Below are positions 43,129-51,840 of a DNA stretch of 64,000 nt, piece by piece. The DNA is from Pseudomonas sp. Teo4. GTDB lineage: Bacteria; Pseudomonadota; Gammaproteobacteria; Pseudomonadales; Pseudomonadaceae. The position numbers were made by a program, and so were the translations under genes. A model generated the notes under the pieces. It was not told the origin of the DNA. It ran no database searches and saw nothing but the letters and a program-made list of their open reading frames with translations. The stretch is taken from contig NZ_JAXCIL010000002.1 of NCBI RefSeq assembly GCF_034387475.1, forward strand, positions 2,294,001 to 2,358,000, in the 5' to 3' direction. Every line of letters begins with the position of its first letter. Positions within the stretch are counted from its first letter, which is position 1.

Positions 43129-45540
43129 TTACTCAGCCAGTTTGTAAGCGATGATGTAGTCGCCCATCTTGGTGCCCAGCGAACCGTGGCCACCAGCAGT
43201 CACCAGCACGTACTGCTTGCCATCCTTACCGGTGTAGGTCATCGGCGTGGCCTGGCCACCTGCTGGCAGGCGGGCTTTCCACAGTTCCTTGCCGTTGTTG
43301 GTGTCATAGGCGCGCAGGTACTGGTCCAGGGTGCCGCTGAGGAAGCCGACGCCACCGGCGGTGACAATCGAGCCGCCCATGCTTGGCACGCCCACCGGCA
43401 TGCCAATCGGCACCGGAGTGCTGTCACGGGTGGTGCCGTTCTTGTGTTTCCACACGACCTTGTTGGTGAACAGGTCGATGGCGGCTACATAGCCCCAGGC
43501 CGGTGCCTGGCACGGTACGCCCAGAGGCGACATGAACGGGTGCATGGTCACTGCGTACGGTGCGCCAGTGTTCGGCTGCACGCCGCTGGTTTCGCTCTCG
43601 CGCTTGCTGCCGGCGGCAACCTGTTCGCGTGGCACCATCTTCGAGACGAAGGCCATGTAGTTGGGCGAGGTGAACAGCAATTGGCGCACTGGGTCGACGG
43701 ATACGCTGCCCCAGTTGAACACGCCGACGTTGCCCGGGTAGACCAGCGAGCCCTGCTCGGACGGTGGGGTGTACTGGCCTTCGTAACGCAGTTCGCGGAA
43801 CTGGATACGGCACAGCATCTGGTCGAACGGGGTGGCGCCCCACATGGCCTGTTCGGTCAGCTCGGGGCCGAGCAGGTTGAGGTCCGAACGTGCCTGGGTC
43901 GGTGCGGTGTGGTCACCCTTGACTGCGCCTTGTGGTACCGGAATCTCGCGGATCGGCACGATCGGGGTGCCGTCGCGGCGGTCCAGGACGTACAGGCTGC
44001 CCTGTTTGGTCGGCACGATCACCGCAGGCTTCACGCCGTCCTTGGTTTTCAGGTGGATCAGGGTCGGCTGGCTGCCCACGTCCATGTCCCACAGGTCGTG
44101 GTGGGTGAACTGGTAGTTCCAGCGTGCCTGGCCGGTGGCCAGGTCCAGGGCGACGATACCGGCGCTGTACTTCTCGGCACCTGAGGTACGGTCGGCACCC
44201 CACTGGTCGGGGGTCTGGTTGCCCAGTGGCAGGTAGATCATGCCAAGGTCTTCATCGACGCTGGCGATCGACCACATGTTGGCCGAGTTGCGGCTGTAGG
44301 TCTTGCCGGGGGCCAGTGGCTTGGTGTCGTCCGGGTTGTTGCTGTCCCAGTTCCACACCAGATGGCCGTCGTGCACGTCGTAGGCGCGAATCACGCCCGA
44401 CGGCTCGTTGGTCGACTCGTTGTCGGTGACGTGGCCGCCGATGATCACCAGGTCACGGGTGATGGCCGCGGGCGAGGTGGAGTAGTAGCCGCCAGCGGTG
44501 AACGGGCCGATGCCGGTGGTCAGGTCGATCACGCCCTGGTTGGCGAAGCCTTCGCACACCTTGCCGTTGTCGGCGTTGATGGCGATCAGGCGGGCGTCGG
44601 CGGTCGGCAGGTAGAGCCGGCGTGGGCACGCTTGGGCAACGACCTGGCCTGCGTCCGAGATTTTCGGCGCCGGGCTGCCGTCGCGGCTGACGTAGCGATT
44701 TTCGTCATAGTACGAAACGCCACGGCAGGTCATGTGGGCAAAGCCCTTGAAGGTGCCCACCGGGCTTTTCACCTGCGGGTCGAAACGCCAGATTTCAGCG
44801 CCGGTATCCGGGTCCAGGGCCAGCACCTTGCTGTGCGCGGTGCAGGCATAGAGCATGCCGTTGACCTTCAGCGGCGTGTTCTGGTTGGTCAACTCCACCG
44901 GGTCGTTTTCCGTCGGCAGATCGCCGGTACGGATACGCCAGGCTTCTTCCAGGCGATAGGCGTTCTGCGGGGTAATCTGGCGCAGCGGCGAGTAGCGGTC
45001 GCCATGCTCGGTGCGGCCGTAGGCCTGCCATTCACCGTCGGGCATGTCGGGCGCGGCGCTGGCCATCTCGCTGCTTTCACGGCCAATTTCGCCGAACACT
45101 TCACCTGGGTGAGTGAATTGGCTGGCCAGGGCACAGGCGCCCGAGGCCACGACCGCGACGCTGAGCAGGGCAGTGTTGGCTTTCGCCGCCGGGCCGGTCA
45201 GCGGGCGGCGGGCCCACGGCAGCAGCAGGACCACGCCGATGGCGAACCAGATGGCCAGGCGTGGCACCAGTTGCCACCAGTCCAGGCCGACTTCCAGCAG
45301 CGCCCACACGGTGCTGCCCAGCAGCACCAGGCCGTACAGGCCCAGGGCGATGCGGCGTTGGGCCAGCAGCAGGACGCCGGACAAGGCGAAACCGATACCG
45401 GCAATCAGGTAATAGAGCGATCCGCCCAGCTGGCTCAGCTTGATGCCGCCTGCCAGCAGAGCCAGGCCCATCAGCAACAGCAGCACACCCATGAGGCGTG
45501 GCAGCCGGCGGGTTCCATTCTTGGCACCTTCAGTGCTCAT
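43129..45540 (-). CDS. gcd: Membrane-bound PQQ-dependent glucose dehydrogenase
   Basis: The 803-residue enzyme oxidises glucose to gluconate in the periplasm and passes electrons to ubiquinone. Five N-terminal membrane helices (about residues 14-150) anchor a PQQ-binding eight-bladed propeller (EWQAYGRTEHGDRYSPLRQI near residue 165, ACTAHSKVLALDPDTGAEIW near 232, YTRN-type core after). GGAG lies upstream of the start. It is encoded 43 bp downstream of the glucose porin oprB in the same direction, giving a glucose entry and direct oxidation unit. Needs PQQ made elsewhere. Confidence 0.97.
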   Translation of the reverse strand: MSTEGAKNGTRRLPRLMGVLLLLMGLALLAGGIKLSQLGGSLYYLIAGIGFALSGVLLLAQRRIALGLYGLVLLGSTVWALLEVGLDWWQLVPRLAIWFAIGVVLLLPWARRPLTGPAAKANTALLSVAVVASGACALASQFTHPGEVFGEIGRESSEMASAAPDMPDGEWQAYGRTEHGDRYSPLRQITPQNAYRLEEAWRIRTGDLPTENDPVELTNQNTPLKVNGMLYACTAHSKVLALDPDTGAEIWRFDPQVKSPVGTFKGFAHMTCRGVSYYDENRYVSRDGSPAPKISDAGQVVAQACPRRLYLPTADARLIAINADNGKVCEGFANQGVIDLTTGIGPFTAGGYYSTSPAAITRDLVIIGGHVTDNESTNEPSGVIRAYDVHDGHLVWNWDSNNPDDTKPLAPGKTYSRNSANMWSIASVDEDLGMIYLPLGNQTPDQWGADRTSGAEKYSAGIVALDLATGQARWNYQFTHHDLWDMDVGSQPTLIHLKTKDGVKPAVIVPTKQGSLYVLDRRDGTPIVPIREIPVPQGAVKGDHTAPTQARSDLNLLGPELTEQAMWGATPFDQMLCRIQFRELRYEGQYTPPSEQGSLVYPGNVGVFNWGSVSVDPVRQLLFTSPNYMAFVSKMVPREQVAAGSKRESETSGVQPNTGAPYAVTMHPFMSPLGVPCQAPAWGYVAAIDLFTNKVVWKHKNGTTRDSTPVPIGMPVGVPSMGGSIVTAGGVGFLSGTLDQYLRAYDTNNGKELWKARLPAGGQATPMTYTGKDGKQYVLVTAGGHGSLGTKMGDYIIAYKLAE

Positions 45541-45583
45541 CGTAGGTTCTCCGTTAGGTCAAAAAGTGATGCAAACGCGTGAA

Positions 45584-46918
45584 TCAGAAACTGCTTTGAA
45601 TCTTCAAGCCGCCGACCAGCGCGTCGTCGACCTGCGACACCCCGCCCGGATGGCGGATGTACTGCAGGTTCGGGCGCACCGTGAGCCAGTCGGCCAGGTG
45701 GATGCCGTAGTACAGTTCGGCGCTGTATTCGGTGTCCTGCACAGGCAGGAAATTCGGGTTGTCGTAGTCATCGATGCCGGCTGCCTGGTTGGCCAGTCGG
45801 GCGTTCTTGCGGTAGCCGGGGTTGACGTGCACGCGGGCGAGGGCGAAACCGATGTCGTCCTTGGCGCGGGCGTCGAAGGGGCCTTTGTAAACCAGCCCTG
45901 CCTGAACATAGTTGTCGATGGCATTGGTTTTCTTGTCGTGCATCGTTGCGTTGGCGAACAGGCTCAGGCCGCGCGACTGGTCGGACGCCAGCGAAGTCAC
46001 CTGCTGTTGCACGCCGAGCCACAAGCCATGCTTGCTCGAACTGCTGCGGTAGGCGGCGCCACTGATGGCTGCCGGCTGGCCGTTGCTGTCCTTTAGAACA
46101 TCTTGTGCCTTGGCATTACTGTAGTAGTAGCCGGCGCGATATTCCCCTTTCAGGCCATTGATGCGTGGGCTCCATACCAGTTCGACGGGCATCACCGCGC
46201 CTTGGGTGCCGCTGCCGCTGAGCTTGAAGCCATTGCCAGACTCGAGGTTCGAAGGGTTCTGTTCGAACACGCCGACCTGGGCGTAGAGCTCGCTATTGAG
46301 GTTGTAGCGTACGCGCAAGGCCCACTGGCTGACGGGCCAGTTGTACCAGATGCCACCCACCCAGTTGCCCACCTGCGAGCCGCAGAACGCCAGGTTCTGG
46401 AAGTCGCAAGGGAAGCTGTTGAAGTCTTCGCCTTCACCGAAACGGCCGAATTTCACGTCCAGGGCGCCGTCGAAATATTTCTGCTTGATCCACATCTGGG
46501 TCAGGCGCCAGGTTTCACCACGGCCCCAGACTTCCTGGGCAGAAGTGAAGCCGCCGACGCGTGGGTCGTTGATGCGGTCGTTGCTGATGTTGTCGCCATG
46601 GCGTTCGGTGACGGTCAGTTGGAACTCGGTGTCGTTCCAGCCGAGCACCTTCTGCAGGTCCATGTTCACGCCGAAGGTGAACTGGTCGCTGTAGCGTGCG
46701 GTGCGGTCGTGGTCGTAGCCGCCGTGCAGGTTGCTGCCCATCTCACCGGTGTAGCCGAGGGTGAAGTCGTAGCCTTTTTCCAGCAGTTCCGTGCGGGTGC
46801 CTCCCCAGTCTCCCAGCATCCAGGGGGAGTCGCTGGCGAACATTTCGCTGGCGCAGGCGTTGCTCGCGAGCGCGGTGAGGGCGAGGCCGATGTAACAATT
46901 TTTGGGCAGTTGGAGCAT
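45584..46918 (-). CDS. oprB: Carbohydrate porin OprB
   Basis: The 444-residue outer membrane protein has a signal peptide ending at NACA-SEMFAS and matches OprB (SPWMLGDWGGTRTELLEKGY at the start of the mature protein), the glucose-selective porin of pseudomonads. The C-terminus ends GLKIQSSF with terminal Phe, as in porins. It lies upstream of gcd. The start region has no clear ribosome binding site; a 14-bp palindrome lies there instead. Confidence 0.93.
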   Translation of the reverse strand: MLQLPKNCYIGLALTALASNACASEMFASDSPWMLGDWGGTRTELLEKGYDFTLGYTGEMGSNLHGGYDHDRTARYSDQFTFGVNMDLQKVLGWNDTEFQLTVTERHGDNISNDRINDPRVGGFTSAQEVWGRGETWRLTQMWIKQKYFDGALDVKFGRFGEGEDFNSFPCDFQNLAFCGSQVGNWVGGIWYNWPVSQWALRVRYNLNSELYAQVGVFEQNPSNLESGNGFKLSGSGTQGAVMPVELVWSPRINGLKGEYRAGYYYSNAKAQDVLKDSNGQPAAISGAAYRSSSSKHGLWLGVQQQVTSLASDQSRGLSLFANATMHDKKTNAIDNYVQAGLVYKGPFDARAKDDIGFALARVHVNPGYRKNARLANQAAGIDDYDNPNFLPVQDTEYSAELYYGIHLADWLTVRPNLQYIRHPGGVSQVDDALVGGLKIQSSF

Positions 46919-46919
46919 G

Positions 46920-46933
46920 AGATAGCGCTATCT
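46920..46933. promoter_or_regulatory. 14-bp palindrome at the oprB ribosome entry region
   Basis: AGATAGCGCTATCT is perfect and begins 2 nt before the oprB start codon, in the place where a Shine-Dalgarno site would be. It could form a hairpin in the message or bind a regulator. Confidence 0.45.
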
Positions 46934-47143
46934 TTTGATTATTGAAAAAACGACAAGCGCACCAAAGGGCGGGCCCTTCGATGGGGATGGCAACAGGGTT
47001 CGATAGATGAAGCGATTCAGCGTGCGGGGTGGAGGATATAGGGGAAGTTGTAAGAAAAAAAGACAAATTGTCGCAGTTGATTGTTGTCGGTTACGTAACA
47101 GTCCGGATACAAAGTTCCTTGAGGTCCTGTCTCGACTTTGCTG

Positions 47144-47237
47144 GCCTCATCGCTGGCAAGCCAGCTCCCACAGGTGCTGCAGCGATCTCAAGGTCGTCGC
47201 AGTCCACCCTGTGGGAGCTGGCTTGCCGGCGATTGGG
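47144..47237. repeat. REP pair, family 1, inverted
   Basis: Copies at 47144-47173 (minus, variant GCTGGCAAGCCAGC) and 47209-47237 (plus). Linker has GATCTCAAGGTCGTCGCAGT, almost identical to that at 12.9 kb. Confidence 0.88.
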
Positions 47238-47259
47238 GCGCAAGGCGCCCCTCGCGAAA

Positions 47260-49296
47260 TCAGAATGAAGTCCGCAATCCTACTTCCACGCTACGCCCAG
47301 GCGCCGGTGCGATATCCCGCAGGATCGAGCTGGCATAGCGCACGGTCTGGTCCGTCAGGTTCTCACCACGGACGAAGGCCAGCCACTGGCTCTGCCCGAT
47401 ATCGAAGCGATAGCCGACGCTCGCGCCCAGTGTCGTGTAGCCATCGGTGCTGGTTTCGTTGGCTGGTTTGCGATGTTGCGAAGCGGCATGTTGCACATCG
47501 ACCCGCGCCTGCCAGCGGTCCAGTTCCCATACCAGGCCGCTGTTCAAGCGCAGCGGTGCGATGCGTGGCAGGGGTTCGCCGCTGTCGAGATTCTTGGCGC
47601 GAGTGTAGTCACCGGACAGTTCAAGGGCGAAGCTGCCGTAGCGGTTCTCAGCCAGTTGCCAACGATCCTGGGCTTCGATGCCGTAGAACCGCGCCCTTAC
47701 GCCTTGGTACTGGTACTCGGGCAAGCCCTCGTCGTGATCATGATCATCGTCATCATGATCGTGGTCATGGCCTTCGCGCAGGTTACCCGTGCCGATCAGG
47801 CCGATGTAGTTGCGGAAGTGGCTATAGAAAACACCGACGCTGCCCTTGTGGGTGCCATTGTCGAAGCGCAGGGCCAGGTCGGCGGAAATGGCTTTTTCCT
47901 TGTTCAGGTCGGCATCGCCAACTTCGAAGGCACCGGTGGCGACGTGGGCTCCATTGGCGTACAGCTCGTAGAACGTCGGGGCGCGCTCGGTGTAGGCAAG
48001 GTTCGTGGCCAGCGACCAGACCGGGTCGAGTTGGTAGACCGCGCCCGATGATAGGCTGAAGGCATTGAACGTGCTGGCGCTGTCGGCAGTGGCAAAGTTG
48101 TCGTTGCCCTTGGCATCCGGGTCGACCCGGGTGTGTTCCAGGCGTGCGCCCAAGCTCAGGTTGAGGCGTTCGGTGGCCTGCCATTGTTCGAGCATGAACA
48201 GCGCCAGGCTGTCGGTATCGGTGTGGGGGACGAAGGCTTCTTCACCCAGGGCAGAGAACTCGTTGCGGCTCACTTGCGCGCCGATCACGCCTTCGACCGG
48301 GCCGATGGGTTGATGGCGGGCCTCGATTCGCGCTTCGTAGCCTTTGTTCTTGAAGGTAGTGTGCACCTCGCCTTCTTCGATCTCGCTGTGTTCGTAGTCG
48401 GTGTAACCGGCATCGACCTTGACCGAGCTGAATGGGCCTTCCAGGTCGCGCAACTCTGTTTCAAAGCCGTAATGATCCTGTTTCATGTCCAGGCGCACGC
48501 CGGACTCGGCCACCGAGCCGTAATTGCTGTCGTAACGGCTATAGGACAGGCCGGTGTAGCCGTGATCCCAATGGTAGGCACCACCGATGGCTCCGCCGTC
48601 CTGGCGCCCGTCGCTGTTTTCCAGGCGGTGGCGGCTGCCGGGGTCGTCGCTGTCCCGGACTTTGGAACTGCGCGCATAACCAGGAATGCGCAGGTCGTTG
48701 AACTGGCGGCTGCTGGCATCCAGGTGCAAGGCGAAGGCGCCGTCGCCGGCCTCCAGCTTGCCGGCGCTGCTGCGGGTGGTGTCAGCGCCGCCGTAGCGCA
48801 ACTCGCCAGCGCCATGGATACCTTCGATGGGGGCGTCGGGGATGCGGTTGTCGAAGGTGTTGACCACGCCACCGATGGCGTTGCCGCCGTAGAGCAGGGC
48901 GGCGGGGCCGCGGACGATTTCGACGCGCTCGACGTTCACCGGGTCCAGCGGCACGGCGTGGTCGTAGGACAGCGACGAAGCATCCAGGGCGCCTACACCA
49001 TTACGCAGGATGCGAATGCGGTCACCATCCAGGCCTCGAATGACCGGGCGGCTGGCGCCGGGGCCGAACCAAGTCGAGGCAACGCCCGGCTGTTTGTTCA
49101 GTGTTTCACCGAGGCTGCCGTGCTGCTGTTGCAGCAGCGTGTCGCCTTCGAGGACGGTGCTGGGGGCAGCCAGTTGCTGATTGCCGAGGGGGTTGGCGGT
49201 AATGACCTGAGGTTCGAGTTCTACCGCGTGGCTGGAAGTAGAAGCCAGCCAGAGCGCGGCGGCGAGAGGGGTGAGACGTACGGGTGAATACAGCAT
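47260..49296 (-). CDS. znuD: TonB-dependent receptor, zinc type (ZnuD-like)
   Basis: The 678-residue outer membrane receptor has a signal peptide (to SSHAVE), a plug domain ([40 protein letters not shown] near residue 130) and a 22-strand barrel ending EVGLRTSF. An exposed loop near residue 515 is a run of alternating His and Asp, a metal-binding signature seen in ZnuD zinc receptors. A Zur-like palindrome precedes the gene. Zinc as the substrate is inferred from these two features; no TonB or zinc ABC transporter genes are nearby. Confidence 0.85.
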   Translation of the reverse strand: MLYSPVRLTPLAAALWLASTSSHAVELEPQVITANPLGNQQLAAPSTVLEGDTLLQQQHGSLGETLNKQPGVASTWFGPGASRPVIRGLDGDRIRILRNGVGALDASSLSYDHAVPLDPVNVERVEIVRGPAALLYGGNAIGGVVNTFDNRIPDAPIEGIHGAGELRYGGADTTRSSAGKLEAGDGAFALHLDASSRQFNDLRIPGYARSSKVRDSDDPGSRHRLENSDGRQDGGAIGGAYHWDHGYTGLSYSRYDSNYGSVAESGVRLDMKQDHYGFETELRDLEGPFSSVKVDAGYTDYEHSEIEEGEVHTTFKNKGYEARIEARHQPIGPVEGVIGAQVSRNEFSALGEEAFVPHTDTDSLALFMLEQWQATERLNLSLGARLEHTRVDPDAKGNDNFATADSASTFNAFSLSSGAVYQLDPVWSLATNLAYTERAPTFYELYANGAHVATGAFEVGDADLNKEKAISADLALRFDNGTHKGSVGVFYSHFRNYIGLIGTGNLREGHDHDHDDDDHDHDEGLPEYQYQGVRARFYGIEAQDRWQLAENRYGSFALELSGDYTRAKNLDSGEPLPRIAPLRLNSGLVWELDRWQARVDVQHAASQHRKPANETSTDGYTTLGASVGYRFDIGQSQWLAFVRGENLTDQTVRYASSILRDIAPAPGRSVEVGLRTSF

Positions 49297-49321
49297 GGGA
49301 AAATGACGTTCCTTGGCAGAT

Positions 49322-49346
49322 AACGTTATTGTTACTTTATAACGTT
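49322..49346. promoter_or_regulatory. Zur-like operator of the TonB receptor
   Basis: AACGTTAT (49322-49329) and ATAACGTT (49339-49346) form a perfect inverted repeat. Within it, read on the minus strand, GTTATAAAGTAAC matches the gammaproteobacterial Zur box GTTATAATATAAC at 11 of 13 positions. It lies 26 bp before the receptor start codon. Confidence 0.65.
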
Positions 49347-49451
49347 TCTATTTCATCATGGGACGCCATGGTCTGGCTAGCGCTATGTGCGGGCTGCCGT
49401 GGCCACTACACTCGTGTAAGGTGCGCATCTTTCCAACGCTGGAGCACTGGC

Positions 49452-49673
49452 ATGAGCACGGCCCAACACAACGCGCTGCACGGCAAGACCCTGGAGCAGA
49501 TCCTTACCGAGCTGGTAGCTCACTACCAATGGCAGGGCCTGGCCGAGCGCGTGGATGTGCGCTGCTTCAAGAGCAACCCGAGCATCAAGTCGAGCCTGAC
49601 CTTCCTGCGCAAAACCCCGTGGGCACGGGAAAAGGTCGAGCAGCTGTATGTGAAACTGCAGCGCCAGGCCTGA
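49452..49673 (+). CDS. VF530 family DNA-binding protein
   Basis: The 73-residue protein matches the VF530 (DUF2132) family: [20 protein letters not shown] at residues 6-25 and [20 protein letters not shown] near residue 44, which is the conserved core. The Vibrio member VF530 has an alpha-helical fold proposed to bind DNA. The ATG at 49452 has GGAG 9 nt upstream. It is divergent from the zinc receptor and 1 bp before the Pr6Pr gene, so co-transcribed with it. Confidence 0.82.
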   Translation: MSTAQHNALHGKTLEQILTELVAHYQWQGLAERVDVRCFKSNPSIKSSLTFLRKTPWAREKVEQLYVKLQRQA

Positions 49674-49674
49674 C

Positions 49675-50316
49675 ATGCCGCGCCATCCCTGGTTGACCCT
49701 GGCGGCGGTGCTCGGCTGGGTGGGCCTGTCGGTGCAGGTGCACCTGGTGCTGCTGGCGCGCTGGCAGGAACAGGCCAGCCTGATTGGCGGCCTGGTCAAT
49801 GTGTTCGGCTATTTCACGGTATTGACCAACACGTTGGTGGCGACGGTGCTCAGCTATTCGGCCTTCGGCCGTGAGTCAGGCGCCAAGCGTTTCTTTCTGT
49901 CGCCGTCGGTGAGTTCCGCAGTGGCGGCCAGCATCGTGCTGGTTGCAGTCGCCTACAGCCTGCTGCTGCGCCATCTGTGGCAGCCCGAGGGCTGGCAATG
50001 GTTGGCGGATGAGTTGCTGCACGACGTGATGCCGCTGCTGTTCGTGCTGTATTGGTGGTTCGAGGTGCCCAAGGGCACTCTGCGGCTCTGGCATCTTGTC
50101 GCCTGGGCGTTGTACCCGGCGGCTTACTTCGCCTATGCCTTGTGGCGGGGGAACGAGATCGGGGTCTATCCCTATCCCTTCATCGATGTGGCCAGCCTGG
50201 GGTATGGGCAGGTGATGTTGAATGCGTTGGGGGTGTTGGCGGGGTTCTGGGCTATTGGCCTGGTAGTGTTGGGGATTGATCGCTGGCGCGGGCGGCGGTT
50301 GGCGGCGGCTGCCTAG
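49675..50316 (+). CDS. Pr6Pr family membrane protein
   Basis: The 213-residue protein has about six membrane helices and matches the Pr6Pr (FAR-17a/AIG1-like) family: FGYFTVLTNTLVATVLSYSA near residue 44, LLHDVMPLLFVLYWWF near 118 and GVYPYPFIDVASLGY near 163. The conserved Asn (LTNT), His (LHD) and second Asp suggest enzymatic activity; eukaryotic relatives hydrolyse fatty-acid esters of hydroxy fatty acids. Function in bacteria unknown. Confidence 0.8.
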   Translation: MPRHPWLTLAAVLGWVGLSVQVHLVLLARWQEQASLIGGLVNVFGYFTVLTNTLVATVLSYSAFGRESGAKRFFLSPSVSSAVAASIVLVAVAYSLLLRHLWQPEGWQWLADELLHDVMPLLFVLYWWFEVPKGTLRLWHLVAWALYPAAYFAYALWRGNEIGVYPYPFIDVASLGYGQVMLNALGVLAGFWAIGLVVLGIDRWRGRRLAAAA

Positions 50317-50340
50317 GGGGGCTGGCGTTTGCACCGGCCT

Positions 50341-50400
50341 CTTCGCGGGTAAACCCGCTCCCACAGGTATCATCCCTGTGGGAGCGGGTTTACCCGCGAA
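50341..50400. repeat. REP pair, family 2, inverted
   Basis: Copies at 50341-50366 (minus) and 50376-50400 (plus) with only a 9-bp linker, between the convergent Pr6Pr and siderophore-interacting genes. Confidence 0.9.
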
Positions 50401-50423
50401 GAGGCCAGGTTGGCCAGTACTGA

Positions 50424-51182
50424 TCACTCGTCGTCAGCAGTCCCATCGGCCCGCCAGTACGCCGCAGCTTTCAATGCATCTTCTTTAACGCCTTTTTCCA
50501 GCAACATCGCCTTGGCCTGTCGGGTCAGCGATTTCTCCAGAGCAACCCAGCTGTACAGCTTGCCTTCAGGCAAGGTCAGGCCCTCGACTCGCGCAAGCAG
50601 GTCCTCTTCTCGACGCACCCACATCACCTCGACCTGCGCCTTGCTCGGCAGTGCCTGCCGTTCCTGTTCGTCTTCGACCTGGATCACCGCCAGTACCTTG
50701 CGCCCGGCTGGCAATTCCTCCAGTCGTCGGCCGATGGCGGGAATGGCAGTCTCGTCACCGATCAGCAAGTAGCTGTCGAAGATATCCGGCACCACCATCG
50801 ACGCCCGTGGGCCGGCAATGTTCAGCTCCTGGCCAGGGGCTGCCTGTGCTGCCCAGGTGGAAGCAGGGCCATCCCCGTGCAGGACGAAGTCGATGTCCAG
50901 TTCGTTGTTCACCAGGTCGATGCGCCGTGGCGTGTACTCGCGCATGGTTGGCCGGGCGCCGCCGTCGCGTCCCAGGTTGCGGGCGTCGATGGCTTGCTGT
51001 TGCTCGGCATTCTCGGCGAACAGCAGCTTGATGTGGTCATCGCTGCCAAGGCTGGTGAAGCCCTGCAGCTCATCGCCGCCGAGCGTGATGCGGCGCATGC
51101 GCGGGGTCAGGTCGGTCACCCGCAGGACTTGCAGGCGGCGTTGGCGGATTTCGTGGTTGACGCGGTGAATGGTGTCACTCAT
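50424..51182 (-). CDS. Siderophore-interacting protein (ferric reductase, YqjH-like)
   Basis: The 252-residue flavoprotein (SIP family) reduces ferric siderophores in the cytoplasm using NAD(P)H. The FAD-binding RXYS-like motif is TMREYTPRRID (about residue 79), followed by HGDGPASTWAAQA (about 103) and LLIGDETAIPAIGRRLEEL (about 140). The upstream overlapping gene encodes a PadR regulator; the E. coli pair yqjH-yqjI, a ferric reductase and a nickel-responsive PadR protein, has the same components. Overlap with the regulator is 4 bp (ATGA). Confidence 0.9.
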   Translation of the reverse strand: MSDTIHRVNHEIRQRRLQVLRVTDLTPRMRRITLGGDELQGFTSLGSDDHIKLLFAENAEQQQAIDARNLGRDGGARPTMREYTPRRIDLVNNELDIDFVLHGDGPASTWAAQAAPGQELNIAGPRASMVVPDIFDSYLLIGDETAIPAIGRRLEELPAGRKVLAVIQVEDEQERQALPSKAQVEVMWVRREEDLLARVEGLTLPEGKLYSWVALEKSLTRQAKAMLLEKGVKEDALKAAAYWRADGTADDE

Positions 51183-51721
51183 GGGTGGTTCTCCGTGACG
51201 GGGTCGGCAGGCCCCGAGGCGATGGCCTTGGCCGTGTCGTTGAGCAAATTGCGCACACGTTCGATTTCTTCCGCGGTCCAGCGGCCACTGTGCATGTGCA
51301 GGGCGTGGCGCAGGTTGCCGACGGCTTCGTGAATTTCGGGCGGGCGGTCATGGCCGCGCAGGGCGCGTTTGCTGACTTCGATGCGCATGCGCACGCCGTC
51401 CAGGGCGATGGCCTGCTCGGTCAGGGCGTTGCGACCGGCTTCGGTGATGACGTACAGGCGCTTGCTACCTGCGACCTGGCCGTGGATGAGTTCAGCTTCT
51501 TCGAGGAAGTTGAGGGTTGGGTAGATTACGCCCGGGCTTGGGCTGTAGTTACCGTCGAACAGGTTCTCGATCTGGCGGATCAGGTCGTAGCCGTGGCCTG
51601 GTTGCTCGGCCAGCATCGACAGCATCAGCAGCTTGAGGTCGCCGGGGGCGAACACCCGGGGGCCGCGTTCGCCGCGGCCGGGGCGGCGCTCGAAAGGGTC
51701 ATGGGCAGCAGTGTCGCGCAT
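51179..51721 (-). CDS. PadR family transcriptional regulator (YqjI-like)
   Basis: The 180-residue regulator has a PadR winged helix (about residues 26-105: LKLLMLSMLAEQPGHGYDLI, SPGVIYPTLNFLEE, KRLYVITEAG) and a helical C-terminal dimerisation part (about 120-170). The N-terminal 25 residues are His/Arg-rich (AAHDPFERRPGRG) and could bind metal, as the longer N-terminus of E. coli YqjI does with nickel. It most likely represses itself and the downstream reductase through the GATAT repeats just upstream. Confidence 0.88.
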   Translation of the reverse strand: MRDTAAHDPFERRPGRGERGPRVFAPGDLKLLMLSMLAEQPGHGYDLIRQIENLFDGNYSPSPGVIYPTLNFLEEAELIHGQVAGSKRLYVITEAGRNALTEQAIALDGVRMRIEVSKRALRGHDRPPEIHEAVGNLRHALHMHSGRWTAEEIERVRNLLNDTAKAIASGPADPVTENHP

Positions 51722-51743
51722 GAAAGGTGGCTCCGTCTGTTTC

Positions 51744-51775
51744 GATATATCGCAAGATATTACTCAAGATATATC
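51744..51775. promoter_or_regulatory. Phased GATAT repeats, candidate PadR operator
   Basis: GATATATC at 51744-51751, GATAT at 51756-51760 and GATATATC at 51768-51775 are spaced exactly 12 bp apart, starting 23 bp upstream of the PadR gene start. The region is also AT-rich enough to contain the promoter. Confidence 0.55.
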
Positions 51776-51840
51776 TAAAGACAAGACGAAAAATGCGGAT
51801 GGTTATCATCTAAAGCTTCGATTGATCCGCTCTACCACCT

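Larger units (their letters stand above)
46919..47259. other. oprB upstream region
   Basis: A 341-bp region without a gene. It contains the perfect palindrome AGATAGCGCTATCT (46920-46933) next to the oprB start, a GTTACGTAAC palindrome at 47091-47100, AT-rich sequence in between where the promoter should be, and a REP pair at 47144-47237. I cannot assign a regulator such as HexR or GltR with confidence. Confidence 0.5.

Noticed and set aside
47060..47110. HexR or GltR operator upstream of oprB
   Set aside because: TTGT and ACAA half-sites exist but not with the right spacing; only a GTTACGTAAC palindrome is certain.
47473..49287. Long plus-strand open frames antisense to the TonB receptor
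   Set aside because: Composition follows the opposite strand of a GC-rich coding gene; no domain visible.
34198..50400. Prophage or transposon insertion around the toxin pair
   Set aside because: No integrase, transposase, terminal repeats or target duplications were seen; flanking tRNA-modification and lon genes are intact.
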